A stretch of 64,000 nucleotides of DNA from Tenodera sinensis (taxonomy: Eukaryota > Arthropoda > Insecta > Mantodea > Mantidae). The DNA lies in assembly GCA_030765045.1 (NCBI GenBank), contig CM060964.1:140988868-141052867 (forward strand), given 5' to 3'. The first letter of the stretch is position 1, and every line of letters begins with the position of its first letter. Below are positions 48,024-59,704 of the stretch, piece after piece. Both the position numbers and the translations under genes were made by a program. The notes under the pieces were generated by a model. That model had not been told where the DNA came from and ran no database searches. It saw only the letters and a program-made list of their open reading frames with translations.

Positions 48024-49210
48024 CAAGGCCTGTTTTTAAAGTAAGCACTGATGATTGTTAAAAAATAGCACATTATTTTACAAAAACTTCATTATCATTT
48101 AGTGCCCTACACCTTATACTACTTCTCTACATAGCCACCACTATTATTCAGGCACAAAACTAGTTTTTGTTATAGTATGATGTTGCCTGTGATGAAAACC
48201 AAGTCTGGATTTTTTGTTTCACATCATCGTTGAAATTTTTTTCACCAAAAAGTTTCTTCAGATGGAAAAAGCCATAAAAATTTCTTGATACCAAATTTGG
48301 AGATGGTGGTAAAATTGTTCCCAGCTAAAGGATGTGATCAGGTCTTGACTGTTTGACTGCATTGAACCACAGAAAAGCATATCATGCCTTCTGTTCTGTA
48401 TTGATAGTCACATCTCTGGTTAAGAATTCAACCAGCAAAACACACTGTCTGTCTCAGAAACCCAAGCACATTATCTTGCAAGTGGATATCATCTATTTGA
48501 AATTCATGGGGGATGTTGTGTGCCTCCACTCCATAGATTGCTGTATTGGTTCAGTTGTGATCAAGACAAACCTGTCTGCTCACCTGTAACAATGTACATT
48601 ACTATTTCATTGCCTTCCTCAGCATAATGTGTAAGAAAAATCAGTACAGTGGCAGATTGCCTGCTCTTGTGCTCCTCAGTAAGTTTTTTGATCACCCATC
48701 TTGAGCACAATTTCTGAAATTCTAAGCATTCTTTTCACAATATTGTGGAGGACTGTCCTTGAAATTTGTGGAAAATATGAAGATAACATGGATGTGGTGA
48801 AACATCTTTCCTCAGGAATGCTTTCTTACACAGTTTGCACCAAATCATCCACAGTCGCAGACGGTCAGCTGCTCCATGGTTCATTATGCACATTTTCACA
48901 ACCTTCATTAAACTGACTAACCTAACACCTCCTCGTCATTCCATTACTCATTATTGTTTCCTCATAAACCTCATACAATTGGCAATGAATGTTTGTTGGT
49001 GAAACATCACTTTGCTGACTTCACAGCCGGCAGATCGTTTGATTGTTTTGAACATTTCAAAATCTTCTAAACAATAGGAAAACACAAAGTGACAATCACT
49101 AACAGTGGCATCTGTGTTACTAATGAAAGCAGAAAGTGATTGCAGATACCCAAAATCGTGACTCCAACAGCAAAATATTTAAATGGTACCTACTTTAAAA
49201 CCATGCCTCA
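48024..49210 (-). mobile_element. Mariner (M2), full-length but decayed
   Basis: The left end starts CAAGGCCTGTTTTTAAAGTA after TA. The right end, reversed, starts TGAGGCATGGTTTTAAAGTA, with TA outside (48022-48023 and 49211-49212). The length of 1,187 bp is normal for mariner. The minus strand begins with MFKTIKRSAGCEV near 49065 and is then interrupted by stops. Same family as M1 at 39 kb, as shown by shared terminal sequence of more than 150 bp. Confidence 0.82.
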
Positions 49211-49212
49211 TA

Positions 49213-49670
49213 TCACCTCATAGTGACAGTAATTATTACCTGAACATCCCCATTTCCAGAGTTTATCAACTTGAATGCTTAACTCAAGAAAGGGACAAAA
49301 AGCTCAGGGAATAAAGTTGCCCATGGTTGTGGATCTTGATCTATCTATTTATAAAACTTATATAAGTTCTTAATGATCGCCTTCTTTAAATATTGTATTT
49401 TAAAGATTAGAAATATTGGTTCTTCTAAAATGAGTTATTGCACTTTCTCAAGAATTATCACTGATACTTTGCTGTCACCCAACTAAAGTTAGTCAGATTC
49501 TGATGTTCCTTTTTTAATTCATAAGCCCTCAATTTGACATTACAATTTTTGTAACACTACAGGAAACTTACATAGCAAATTAAACATAATAAGCATGAAA
49601 TCAGTCATTCACAACAGAGTTATAGTCAGCAGCGATTCATGCAAAAATGTACTAATGTGCTAAATGTGTT
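49213..49670. other. No gene recognised
   Basis: AT-rich, no motif. Confidence 0.35.
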
Positions 49671-49671
49671 A

Positions 49672-49960
49672 TTATTTCTTCTGGCATAACTTCACAAGTT
49701 TCCAACAACCATTTGGCAGCTCATTTTGGATGGATTTTGGAAACCTCTTAAAAACCTGATCATCTACTATATGTGCTTCCACTTCACTGTTTATATCAGA
49801 AGTTAAATTTATCAAAATTAAAAAGACACCTTGAATTATCAATGATTCTATCTCATTGTGCCCTCTCAAAGCCAACTCAAAAGCACCACAAAATTAATTA
49901 CAATCATTAATTATGTTGAGTAAATATTTTTTCTCCCTGTCTGCTGATTGTGTTTCATTA
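49672..49960 (-). pseudogene. ZMYM1-type hAT fragment (hAT-C)
   Basis: The minus-strand frame contains FCGAFELALRGHNE and QGVFLILINLTSDINSEV, then FKRFPKSIQNELPN. This is closely parallel to FCGINELALRGHNE and the following residues of hAT-B at 29.6 kb. Only this segment survives; no TIR seen. Confidence 0.7.
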
Positions 49961-50235
49961 TCTTGTCATGATGATTATAACTTAATAGTGTTGCAATGGT
50001 GCATTACCTAATGCACCAAGACAAGGGGATTGCTTATATACTTATTACTTAAACTATATTTCTTTATAGAGGCATTACTATGCTTAAGATCTGTCACTAC
50101 TCCTCTACCCCACATACCAGTGTTTCCAAATAACTGACATGGAAATTATAAAAGTGCAACCTGAGCATTACGCTTACAGATGCATCTGTTTTCATACTAT
50201 ATTTTTGCATTAAATTAAATTTGTATTAAAAAGAT
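49961..50235. other. No gene recognised
   Basis: AT-rich, nothing assigned. Confidence 0.3.
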
Positions 50236-50239
50236 TATG

Positions 50240-50475
50240 TTGGTATGAACACATTAAAAGAATGCCAGATAACAAACCATCTAAATTAATAATAGAATGG
50301 TTACCACCAGAAAGAGGAAAGAAGGGGTGTCCAAAGAAGACCTGACTGGAAGGAGTTGTAACAGCAATGAAATCCAAAGATTTGGAAGAAGAAATATGGA
50401 AGGACAAAGAGGAGTGGTGTATGGCTGCACAGAAGATGGTGACAGTTGTTATGACACTGGAAGTTAGATTAAATT
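50240..50475 (+). pseudogene. RTE-like LINE polyprotein C-terminus
   Basis: The plus-strand frame has RMPDNKPSKLIIEWLPPERG, then GKKGCPKKT, a stop, and VVTAMKSKDLEEEIWKDKEE with WCMAAQKM. This pattern (basic GRPKKTW-like block, then LEE-W-DREEW) is the usual last part of many arthropod endonuclease-reverse transcriptase LINEs. No tail or TSD defined. Confidence 0.55.
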
Positions 50476-50897
50476 TCCTCATACACTCCTTTTTTTTAGT
50501 GTTACCTATAATCTTTTGACTTAGATATAAGTTTTGAGTAGGTCTACCTACCAAAGATCTATTTCTAAAGGGTGTCTTTAATGGGTCATCAATAGAATTT
50601 GCCATTTTGCTAGCACAACACAATATGAGACCTTAAAAAAAATCCAGCCTAAAACCAATGCTCAACAAGGAGTGGCTGCATGAATCATAGCACCCTCATA
50701 GCTGGAAAGGAGGAAAGTTCACTTTTTCACATAGTCCCCCAAGAGACTGTAAACATTTATCGGATCAGGCAACCAACTTTTCGATTCCGGATGTACAGAG
50801 ATCACCTCCAGTGCTGTGTAATCACCTGCTGGATACAGCTGCTTGCACCTCCTCATTGTTTCAGAATTGTCGTCCACTATGATCGTTTTTCACCTTA

Positions 50898-51189
50898 CTA
50901 ATCACATAGTAATCGCATAGTGCCCCATACAGTATGGGGGAGTCTTACCTCCCACTTGAATCGATGTAGCAGTTCCGACGTTTGGTGGACCGTGTGAGGT
51001 GTTGCGGTGAAAAATTGCATGCCCACAATAAAGAGCAGTGATTTCACAATGAATGTCCATGTAACTGAACTGTTCAGCCCACAGAAATCTGATTGTTGCA
51101 CGCACTTCCAATTTGGAGTGAATATCCAGTTGGCATGCCATTGAGCCAGGCCTGCTCTGCTCACACAACATGACGGGATACCACACCAC
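50898..51189 (-). pseudogene. Mariner-like transposase N-terminus (HTH_48 type)
   Basis: The minus-strand frame has KLEVRATIRFLWAEQFSYMD followed by IHCEITALYCGHAIFHRN. This matches the first helix-turn-helix of mariner/SETMAR-type transposases (LEVRxxIRFLxAE...IHxxI). It has a different sequence from M1 and M2. The rest is unreadable and no TIRs were seen. Confidence 0.45.
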
Positions 51190-51299
51190 CCTACCTATCT
51201 GATTGTCAGCAGTTACTGTAGCTTGCTACACATTGGCCACTGTTACAACACTCAGCGTGCTCTTGTGGCGAGCAAGTGCAACTTACTTTTTGATTCACC

Positions 51300-51304
<5 letters not shown>

Positions 51305-51383
<79 letters not shown>
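51305..51383. repeat. (CA)n microsatellite
   Basis: About 80 bp of pure CA. Confidence 0.96.
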
Positions 51384-51386
<3 letters not shown>

Positions 51387-51399
51387 AATGGAAGTGAAA

Positions 51400-52060
51400 T
51401 AATCTGTCAGACTTTAACAGCGAAATTCTCATGTTGTGAATAACAAGAAAATCTAATACCAAAACGCTGAAAAGTTTATAGTTTTCTAGAAAAAATATTT
51501 ATCAAAAAATTTATCATCACCTGGCTGAATTATTATTGGTTGAAGGTGCTTGATTTATGGCTATATTCATAGACAATTGAATAAACGACAACTTTTTCCT
51601 TTGGTGTATTTCAATGGACTCAACGGTTTTTGTGTAAATTAAATTTAAAAAAAAAAAACCACAATTTGTTGCCTTCTTAATTCTGGTAGAAGTGGCAACA
51701 TCGCATCAATTGTGTTACTTTCTTCTCATATCGGTGTAGACCGCGCGTAATGTTTACTTAATACCACAGAACACTCTACCATCTACACTTAATACCATGC
51801 AATTGTCTTTTTGTCGAAGCCGCAAAAGTTGTGAAGCCTAACTACAGGTATTGAATACTTGCTCTAAACTTATTTCGAATTAATGCCAATGTTATTGCAT
51901 ACTTGTTACTGCTAATAAATGTTATTAAAAGTTTTGCCATTTTTTTTGTTTCTAAAGCTACCACGTAAGTAATGGTTAGTCCACGACTGCGGTGCGAACG
52001 CCAGTGTCAGATTTATTTACCTACATTTCTTGAAATATTTTGATATCTTATAATAATAAC
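51400..52060. other. No gene recognised
   Basis: AT-rich sequence, slightly more mixed after 51700. Nothing assigned. Confidence 0.35.
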
Positions 52061-52066
52061 ATCATA

Positions 52067-52632
52067 TAACCTCAGAAATCTGGTTTGAGGAACATTCTTA
52101 TAAAATCAGCCAAGTCTTCCTTGTGTTTATATTTGTCCTTCAGCAAATCGGCGCACAGTAAATTTATCAATTCAATTTGCTACCTGCTAGAAACATTGTT
52201 AACATCCAATGAATACGGGGTCGCAAAGACTTGAAACGTAGTTGCCAATGTTTCTACATCTTGAAACCTGGTCAAACTAGTCAAACTAGTGTGAAACACG
52301 GGGAACTGGACACAAACACAAAACCACTACACACCACACTACACAACGTCAACAAAAACACAAAATAAAAACAAAATTCGCACTAACGCCGTTAAGATCC
52401 CTCAAACAACAAATAAACTCCCTCAGACTAGGCTGAAGAGGGTTCTCCCTAAACAGCCCGGGAAAGTTGTAAACATGCCCAAATAACATTTTTCATGTTC
52501 ATTCAGTTTCCTGCAAGTAGCGCCGCTGATCTAGGCAGCATAGCAATACACCACTCTCGCCTGACATCACACGAACGTACAAGCTGGCTCTTCGTTTAAA
52601 TACGTCACACGGCCCGAAGTTGTCTTCCCCTG
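52067..52632 (-). mobile_element. Second copy of the deletion-derivative hAT (hAT-E2), truncated
   Basis: In reverse orientation it starts at 52632 with CAGGGGAAGACAACTTCGGG, matching the start of hAT-E1, and carries the same internal join between 5' untranslated sequence and transposase C-terminus. It includes about 200 bp of 5' sequence missing from E1 (around 52300-52530). It stops at 52067 within the C-terminal coding region, so the other TIR is absent. Confidence 0.8.
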
Positions 52633-52639
52633 GTGTAAA

Positions 52640-53040
52640 CGATTGCACATACATTTTGGTTAAACATGTTGCTGTGAAGCGTAAATTTACATTATAAATT
52701 ATGCTTTCCTAAAAGTTAAGCAATTACTAGTATCACATTCTTAAATTCAATACAACATAACGGTATCACTAACGCAAGAAGTGTTTCACGCAAGAGTGAA
52801 GCAACCTTTCGAATGTTCAATGAACAGTGGAAACATAAACATACAATGTACATATGTAGGTATAACCTAACCTCCAGCTATTAGCTTCCAGCCTCAGTAC
52901 GAACGAATGCTTCATACATAGGTCTTACAGACGATATGAAAACTGCATGTGTTCACCACATGTGTAAGTGTTAGCAACAAAATAATAACAAATAATCTAA
53001 AGTTTCCCGTTGTAACGCAATTACATTTTCATCAGTTTCG
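52640..53040. other. No gene recognised
   Basis: Mixed sequence before the Penelope cluster. Confidence 0.3.
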
Positions 53041-53042
53041 AA

Positions 53043-54360
53043 GTGCAGTTACTGTTCATCAAAGTACCCATACAAGGCGCCTTGAAAATCATCGCAGCTA
53101 AACTCGAACACAACGGATTTCCTGGAGATTGGCCACAACTAGTGGAGCATTGCCTGGCAACAACCTACTTCAGCTACAAAGGAGATCTCTATGAACAGAA
53201 AGAGGGAGTAGCAATGGGCTGTCCGCTCTCACCCGCGGTCGCAAACCTGTTTATGGAAGATTTTGAAAATACGGCCATTGACACATACGATCTCAAACCA
53301 GTGCTAAGGCTAAGATATGTGAACGACACCTTGGTGGTATAGCCGCATGGGAAGTACACCATAGACGCATTCCTGGAACACCTTAACAGCCTCCACCCGA
53401 ACATACAATTCACAATGGAAGTGGAAGAGAACAAGAAGTTCCCCTTCTTAGATGTCATGGTGCAACGGGATGAAGACACCAATACTCTACATTGCTCAGT
53501 ATATAGAAAACCGACACATACCAACATATATCTTGATGCATCCTCTCATCATCCGCCCGCTGTGAAACGAGGGATTATTAACACACTATTCCTACGGGCC
53601 AACCGAGTATGCGACTCAGAGTTCATTAGAGATGAAAAGAAACATTGTACAGCATTCTTCAGGCAAACGGCTACCCGTACAAAGAGATATGGCGAATACA
53701 GGGGAACAACAACAGCACAAACTCCCAAAAGGAGAGCGGACAGGATCCCGGAAAAAGCGAATTAAAATGGACCATCCTACCCTACGTCTGAGGCGTAACC
53801 GACCGGATCTCCACCATCCTTAGACGCTACAACATCAGAGCACGCTACACCTCAACCAGGAAACTCCGATCGTTTCTTCGGCCAGCGAAGGATACCACTA
53901 GTACTCTCCAAAACCTCGGCGTATGCAGAATTAGATGCGAATGTGGAGACGCCTACATTGGTCAAACTGGAGAAAGGATCACATACGCAGCCTAAAGCTA
54001 AACCAATCCGAAAAATCCGCGCAAGCGGAACACGTGATTACAACCGGTCATCACATCGACTTCGATAAAACAGAACTCCTAGCCACCTGCAACAATTATT
54101 CCCACAGGCTGACCCACGAAAGTATAGCGATTTTCAAAGAAAAGAACATTATCAATAGAGACAATGGAAAACAGCTGCACAATACATGGAAAACCCTCCT
54201 CACTAGCACAGCCAATGGAAGGCAGGGTGCGGAGCCAAGAGACCAATCAGAGACAGGGGACGAGAGCGCCAGAGAACCGCATCGGGTATATGAGAGCATC
54301 AGAGCAAAGACTGAACAATAGCCCAGAAGAAGCTCACAACAGCATGAGCGAAACGTCGGC
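53043..54360 (+). pseudogene. Penelope-like element 1: reverse transcriptase and GIY-YIG endonuclease
   Basis: 5'-truncated reverse transcriptase: FIKVPIQGALKII, TYFSYKGDLYEQKEGVAMGC, PLSPAVANLFMEDFE, then RYVNDTLVV where the catalytic YVDD has become YVND, followed at once by a TAG stop where TGG is expected. It continues at 53350-53600 with FPFLDVMV and SVYRKPTHTNIYLD, the Penelope hallmark. A frameshift leads to VTDRISTILRRYNIRARY, then CRIRCECGDAYIGQTGERI (the GIY-YIG core) and a C-terminal SEKSAQAEHVITTGHHIDFD at 53990-54320. Penelope elements use the endonuclease to nick target DNA. It ends in a hammerhead-like motif at 54324. Confidence 0.8.
54322..54358 (+). ncRNA. Hammerhead-ribozyme-like motif at the end of Penelope element 1
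   Basis: CAGAAGA (54324-54330, U4 changed to A), one extra A, stem GCUCA/UGAGC (332-336 with 345-349) around CAACAGCA, then GAAAC and GUC with the two-base-pair helix III typical of Penelope hammerheads. The cleavage triplet would be GUC at 54355-54357. The U4 change should abolish activity. Confidence 0.45.
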
Positions 54361-54361
54361 A

Positions 54362-55480
54362 ATCTACGTGGTATCTCTCTTTACTCGCGTACCGCTACAG
54401 GAGACCATTAAACTTCTTACAGAACACTTTCCGCCTGACATCTCTGAACTCTTCCGACACATCCTGGCTTCCACGTTCTTATGGTACAGTGACACCTACG
54501 AACAAGTAGACGGAGTGGCAGTAGCCAATTTCTACATGGAACACCTTGAGCACAAAATCCATGCCACCTCACCATTGAATCCGTCTCATTTCTTTAGATA
54601 CGTGGACGACACATTCGTTATCTGCCCTCATGAACCAGAACTCACTACCGGGCTTCATGACACACCTCAGAACCTCCGACCCCAGATGCAGTTCACTATG
54701 GAAGTGGAGAAGGACGGAGCTTTGCCATTCCTAGGCATTCTAATTACTAAAAACAATTACAGCACATATTCAAGCTGTTCTCGGGCTTCGAGCCAGGTGA
54801 AGTGATGAAGAGCCATCGACGTTTCGGGAGAGAGGATGATGGGAGAGATGTACGCTCCCGAAACGTCGATGGCTCTTCATCACTTCACCTGGCTCGAAGC
54901 CCGAGAACAGCTTGAATATGTTCGTCGCCAGGAAAGCTTCAGTTCTTATTTTAAATTACAGCACACTTGGGCATACAGTCTACCGGAAATACTGATCTAT
55001 ACTTGAACGCGCACAGGCTTCCAGAGCAAATCTCAATGTAATGGTGTCTACGAAGAAGTTGACGGAGTGACATGGGCTCCCCAGTGATAGCCAATTTCTA
55101 CATGGAAACCTTGAGCGCGAAATCCTTACCACCGCAACACTCAACCGTCTCATTTCTTTAGATACTTTCATGGTGCATGTTATCTAGCCACATGGACCAG
55201 GCACGCTACCGAGCTTCCTGACACACCTTAACAGCCACCGACCTCAGATACTATGGATGTGGAGAAGGACAGAGCATTCCATTTCTACACATTTTTTTAC
55301 CAAACAGAATAACAGCACACTTGGGCACATAATCTACCGGAAACCTACACATACCGATCTATACTTGAACGAGCACAGCTACCATCACAGATCACAAAAT
55401 ATTGGTGTATTCAACGCTCTGGCTCACAGAGCAGTCTTTATTTCAGATGCGAAGATCTGAAATATCTATAATACCTCTAC
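54362..55480 (+). pseudogene. Penelope-like element 2: reverse transcriptase, rearranged
   Basis: The reverse transcriptase begins directly after the previous element: VVSLFTRVPLQETIKLLTEH, FLWYSDTYEQVDGVAVANFY (about eight residues of the MGSPLSP-type loop are deleted), an intact YVDDTFVICP box, then MQFTMEVEKDGALPFLGI. At 54764 it runs into a perfect inverted repeat. After it, from about 54945, part of the same coding region is repeated in decayed form (ANFYMETLE-like at 55088, YRKPTHTDLYLNEHSYHH at 55345). So two diverged copies are joined through the inverted repeat. No intact frame. Confidence 0.72.
54764..54921. repeat. Perfect 67-bp inverted repeat, 24-bp spacer
   Basis: Arms 54764-54830 and 54855-54921 are exact reverse complements (67 of 67). 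The spacer is AGAGGATGATGGGAGAGATG plus TACG. The arm contains GAAACGTCGATGG in one direction, the helix-III end of a Penelope hammerhead. Typical of Penelope termini but unusually perfect. Confidence 0.95.
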
Positions 55481-55559
55481 TTCAGCCAAAACGGTTGCTC
55501 TGAATATGACGTCACTCACAAGAGTCAACAAAGGAAGCCTCTTACACAGCAATCATTGG

Positions 55560-56280
55560 GCCAATCTACCGCCACAGCCTGCATCTCATACACCGGCAAC
55601 TTATCAGGCATAATCAGAAGAATACTGGCCAAACGCAATAACAGAACCATCCACACACCGGCTCTGAAGATAAAAAAACCTACTCAGATCAGTGAAAGAC
55701 CAGCTATATCTCAACTGTCAGGGATCTATCGCATTCCCTGCATATGTGTGGGGTCCTATACATAGGACAAAGCTACATAACCATAACCACCAAGGCTAAG
55801 GAACATGAGAGGACTATCAGGCATAATCAGCAGAGTACTGGCCATACACAATAACATAACCATTCACACACCGTCTTCAAAGATGAAAAACCTACTGAGA
55901 CCAGTGAAAGACCAGCTAGATCTCAATGTGCTAAGGATCTATCACATTCCCTGCATATGTGTGGAGTCCTATACACAGGATAAAGCGGCATAACCATAAC
56001 CACCAAGGTAAAGGAACATGAGAGGACTATCCGTTTAATGCATTCCGAAAAGTCTGGACTGGCGGAACACTTTCGAAATGGACCACAGGGCCAAATTCAG
56101 CAAGACGGAAGATTCTGGCCAAATGTAACGGTTACTGGGAACACAGGGTCAAAGGGGCGCTGGACATCTCCACCAGGAAACGCAGCTCAACCGGGATGCT
56201 GGGCTACAGTTCAGTTCCGCCTGGAAACCGACCATCTGAATCGAAATAGAACGACTCAAGGAGCACAAAAATAGGCAACC
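55560..56280 (+). pseudogene. Penelope GIY-YIG endonuclease with 213-bp tandem duplication
   Basis: Unit 1 (55602-55814) and unit 2 (55815-56027) are direct copies, about 85 percent identical by eye. Each encodes the start of the GIY-YIG domain: GIYRIPCIC or RIYHIPCIC, then CGVLYIGQS in a shifted frame in unit 1, and KAKEHERTI. After unit 2, 56038-56274 gives HSEKSGLAEHFRNGPQGQIQ, the expected C-terminal continuation (EKSxxAEH). The single-base shift between GIY and YIG blocks makes it inactive. Confidence 0.7.
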
Positions 56281-56289
56281 TAAGAAGCC

Positions 56290-57310
56290 TGCAGGTTCAC
56301 CACATTGAACACGGCTTAATGCTTCCTATTTTCTACCAGATCCGTAGTAACAAATCCACCCTGGCTGCAGTAATATTTTACATTAACGACATTCCAGAAA
56401 CAATAAGAGTAGACAGATATCCATATGCAGATGACACAGCACTAATCACTCAATCTGTCATGCCAAGGATTATACATACCAGGCTCAAAAACGCTCTAAA
56501 TGACTTAGAGCCATGGCTCACGAAGTGACGCATTAAAGTAAACACTAGGAAAAGCCAAGCGGTACTATTTACTAAGCGAATCAAATACCGATATGGTAAG
56601 CGTGACCTTCAGTCACTAACACTTTGACAAGAGCCAAATCAATGGAATATCACAATCACTTACTTAGGTGAACGATGGACCAGGGCCTTACGTGTGGCCG
56701 TGCCTTTCCAAGTGGATAGACCACTCACTTCACACCAAAGCGGCCCGGATTCAATTCCAGGTAACCGCATGTGGGATTCGTAGTGGACGAAGCGGCGCCG
56801 GGGCGGGTTTCCTTCGGGTTCCCCGTTTCTCCCGCCATCTCATTCCACCGGTGCTCCATCTTCATTCCATGTATCATCAGTGTCACCGCCTGCGATGTCG
56901 TAGTAGTAAAAGCGGGCGTTAAACACTACCAAAAAGGGCCTTACGTGGAAACAACATATTGACATAATAAGAGCCAAAGTGAATGCTCAGCTTAATAAAC
57001 TGTACCCGATCATCAATAGAAACAATAGTCTAAAGCTAGAGATGGGAACAACACTTTATAAAACACTAATCCGACCCATCCTAAAGTACGCTGCCTCCGT
57101 ATGGGGGACACGCAACCAAACACATGAAAAGATTCCAAACAATGCAAAACAGAGTACTCCGCATACGTGCTAGGCTACCTGAAGTGGCTCCAGCGCTCCA
57201 ATTACATGAGAAGCTAAACAACGCATTCCATTGAGCAATTCATCAAAATACTCAGCAGGGTCACTATCTCAATTCGAGAGAACCATGTATCTCGGGGAGC
57301 CAGCCTTTGA
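56290..57310 (+). pseudogene. Jockey-like LINE reverse transcriptase fragment, split by SINE-2
   Basis: VIFYINDIPETIRVDRYPYA leads into the ADDTALI catalytic box at about 56428, then KNALNDLEPWLTK, stop, IKVNTRKSQAVLFTKR and ITYLGERWT up to the SINE at 56695. After it: TWKQHIDIIRAKVNAQLNKL, TLYKTLIRPILKYAASVWG, QTMQNRVLRIRARLPEVAP. The block order matches Jockey-type ORF2 from reverse transcriptase motif 5 onward. The 5' end and a tail are not identified. Confidence 0.78.
56695..56934 (+). repeat. SINE-2 copy in the Jockey-like LINE, 13-bp TSD
   Basis: AGGGCCTTACGTG occurs at 56682-56694 and again at 56935-56947. The insert has the SINE-2 head (GGCCGTGCCTTTCCAAGTGG), B-box region GGATTCAATTCCAGG, and ending GGGCGTTAAACACTACC plus A's. 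It interrupts the LINE between ITYLGERWT and the next LTWKQHI-like block. Confidence 0.92.
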
Positions 57311-57371
57311 CATATAACAATACCTAGATAACTTAGTAAATTACGCCGATGTTATTCACATGTGAGCTGTG

Positions 57372-57396
57372 CCACACACACACACACACACACACA

Positions 57397-57434
<38 letters not shown>
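57372..57434. repeat. (CA)n(CT)n compound microsatellite
   Basis: About 29 bp CA followed by 34 bp CT. Confidence 0.96.
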
Positions 57435-57439
<5 letters not shown>

Positions 57440-58408
57440 GGTAACAGCAGCCCTCAAATAGTTACTATAAGGCGTTTTCGGGAGGTAGAGGTCCCCCCGT
57501 GTGTGGCACTAGCTTGCACCTGCAGTTCAGACAGTCTGCATGCCGAGTGTGCACTCTAGATGACAGATGGCGTTCAACTGGACACGAGCAACATACACCA
57601 CATCACAGTGCCGAATCGCACAATTAACATACTAGAAATAGAAGAAGACGACGCCGTAAGGCGGAGTTATCACACAATGCCACTGGCGATCAATCTCACC
57701 AATAAGTAAAATTATTTAACTAATATGGTATACTATTTTATGTGTATGTGCATGTTTAATTTAGATTGTTTCAGGAACGCAGCATGCAGGATACTGACAC
57801 GCGCACAAGTAGAGTACTTGAGGCGCACGACAAGAGGCAGCGCTCCGACGCGAAGGACACAATATATAATTACACCCTGATTCCTGACAACAATAATATA
57901 CAATCCAAACTATACTCTCCATTACTCCGCTATGCGCCAGGCCTGGAGCCTTCCAGTTCTTAACTGACTTTCTTTAATGCGTTACACATGACCCACGTGA
58001 CGACCATTGATTCCACAGCTGTCCTCGAAGTCCTTGTCCTAGTCAGTCAAGGGGTCCCAGGAGAAGAGGGCCCCCTGGAGTGTCACACGGCTTGCAGCTA
58101 CACCACTTCCACGGGTTTGCTGTAAATCTTTGGGGACACCATGACGACCTGGCGACACATCGACCTGAGAGGATCAACGCATGTGAGCATTGAGACGCAT
58201 AGAATAATAAATCATCGCTCCCATCATCTAACAACGCAGCTGCTTGCATGATAACTTCACATAGATACTAACAAATGCATGTAACTTAAACATTAACAAT
58301 AATTAGAAAGCCTCACTTAGTTCACACACCATCACACTAACCCCCTTAGCTGTAATCAGGCCTTGCTCATGGCTAAAGCCTGGGTCCTCTCGTTTGACGC
58401 GCTCGCAT

Positions 58409-58690
58409 GCATTGCATGTCAGCATCACACATTACGTGAATAACCGGGGTGCTTATGCGGGACCCGACAAATCCCCGCAATAACACTTTACAGAACTCCC
58501 CTGCATGTGAGATCACCTACTGCATAAAGGAGCCGATGTATGTGCACGACTTTGCATGCCGAACGATTGCCACCAGGATAGGAGTCCCCTTCGAGGGACT
58601 ATAGAGAAGCGATTGTTGCCACTTTTCCTCGTTAATAATCACGCGATTGTTGGGTTCATTTGTCGCTGACATCCCAGTACTCGTGACATG
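58409..58690 (+). repeat. Repeat unit 1 of the GC-rich block
   Basis: Shares its order of short blocks with 59705-59960 (GGGGTGCTTATGCGGGAC, CCTGCATG, TACTGCA, TTGCCACTTTTCC). It ends at ATG (58688), which opens a 47-codon frame MAGIAAAKLKRKK followed by a poly-Lys run from a 26-base A tract. Confidence 0.55.
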
Positions 58691-59068
58691 GCAGGTATAG
58701 CAGCAGCAAAACTTAAAAGGAAGAAAGAAAAAAAAAAAAAAAAAAAAAAAAAAAAGGAAGGAAAGAAAGAAAAGGACACTCCCAGCCAGATCACAACCAA
58801 CTCCTCAAGGAAACTCCAGCTAGAAACATAAGGGAGAAGTTGCACTTGGAACACCTTCACAGTCGACTGCAGTAGCTCCACAACCTTCAACTGTCACCGC
58901 AGCCAACAATCCCGCGAAGAAGACACCTTCGCAGCTATGCAGCCAGCACCACTCGTTACTGATGAGCGTGTCTGTTGTGATGCCGTCCAGGACCTTCACT
59001 TTAGGGTACTGGTCATCAGCTCACGACTGGTAGCGGCTAAATAGACTGTCTACACTTTCGCTGCAACG

Positions 59069-59320
59069 ATGAAGAACTTCACTGATCCCACTCCACACTC
59101 CACTTCTAAAATGATCCGGTTCGTTAGAAATCTAAAGAAAAAGCACACTGCCTACACCAGACCTACAGTTGGCATACCAGCGCAGCCACTGCAGACGCTC
59201 TATCCTCCGAGTGAGCGGATATCTCGCAATATCCGGTTCTTCAATCAATATACAAGACCTAATCAGGCGAACTACCACATTTCACCCAAGAAGCTTCGAA
59301 GAATGCTGGATATCCAGTAA
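59069..59320 (+). CDS. Unrecognised 83-residue open frame
   Basis: Starts MKNFTDPTPHS, is basic and proline-rich in the middle (FVRNLKKKHTAYTRP, IPAQPLQTLYPPSER) and ends KKLRRMLDIQ. An AATAAA lies about 50 bp downstream (near 59368). It lies between the two repeat units of the GC-rich block. No family recognised; it might be a retroelement gag remnant or chance. Confidence 0.2.
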   Translation: MKNFTDPTPHSTSKMIRFVRNLKKKHTAYTRPTVGIPAQPLQTLYPPSERISRNIRFFNQYTRPNQANYHISPKKLRRMLDIQ

Positions 59321-59704
59321 AACAAACGGCCATCGTAGGTGCTTATAGAGCTGGAATTGCTTTCAATAAAGTTAAGGTCCACTACCTAGTAATCCTTCTC
59401 CAAACTTCCCGTCTGTGACAGCGATGATCTTTGGCTGTTACGTGGTAACTCCTCTCCCGATGGCGGCGCAATAACTCCTATACAGATGCCGGCGCAATTT
59501 GCCCGCTACAGTCTTCCGCACTACCCGTCCCACTTCTCCCGTCCACCCCGTTGGTAACTTTTCCCAATTCCCCGTAAAAGAAGGCCCATAGTTGCCACTT
59601 TTCGTGAGTAATAATCGACCGATTGTGGGCAGCTTATACTCCCTGATAAAAAAGAACTTGCTAAATGGTGCAGCCTAGCACCTTATCTTCTGCCGTACTC
59701 TTGT

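Noticed and set aside
48353..48916. Plus-strand frames of 70-78 codons
   Set aside because: Antisense to the M2 mariner transposase remnant.
57362..57559. Frame with His-Thr and Leu-Ser repeats
   Set aside because: Runs through the CA/CT microsatellite; no independent support.
58639..58890. Minus-strand frame with poly-Phe
   Set aside because: Derived from the 26-base A tract; no motif.
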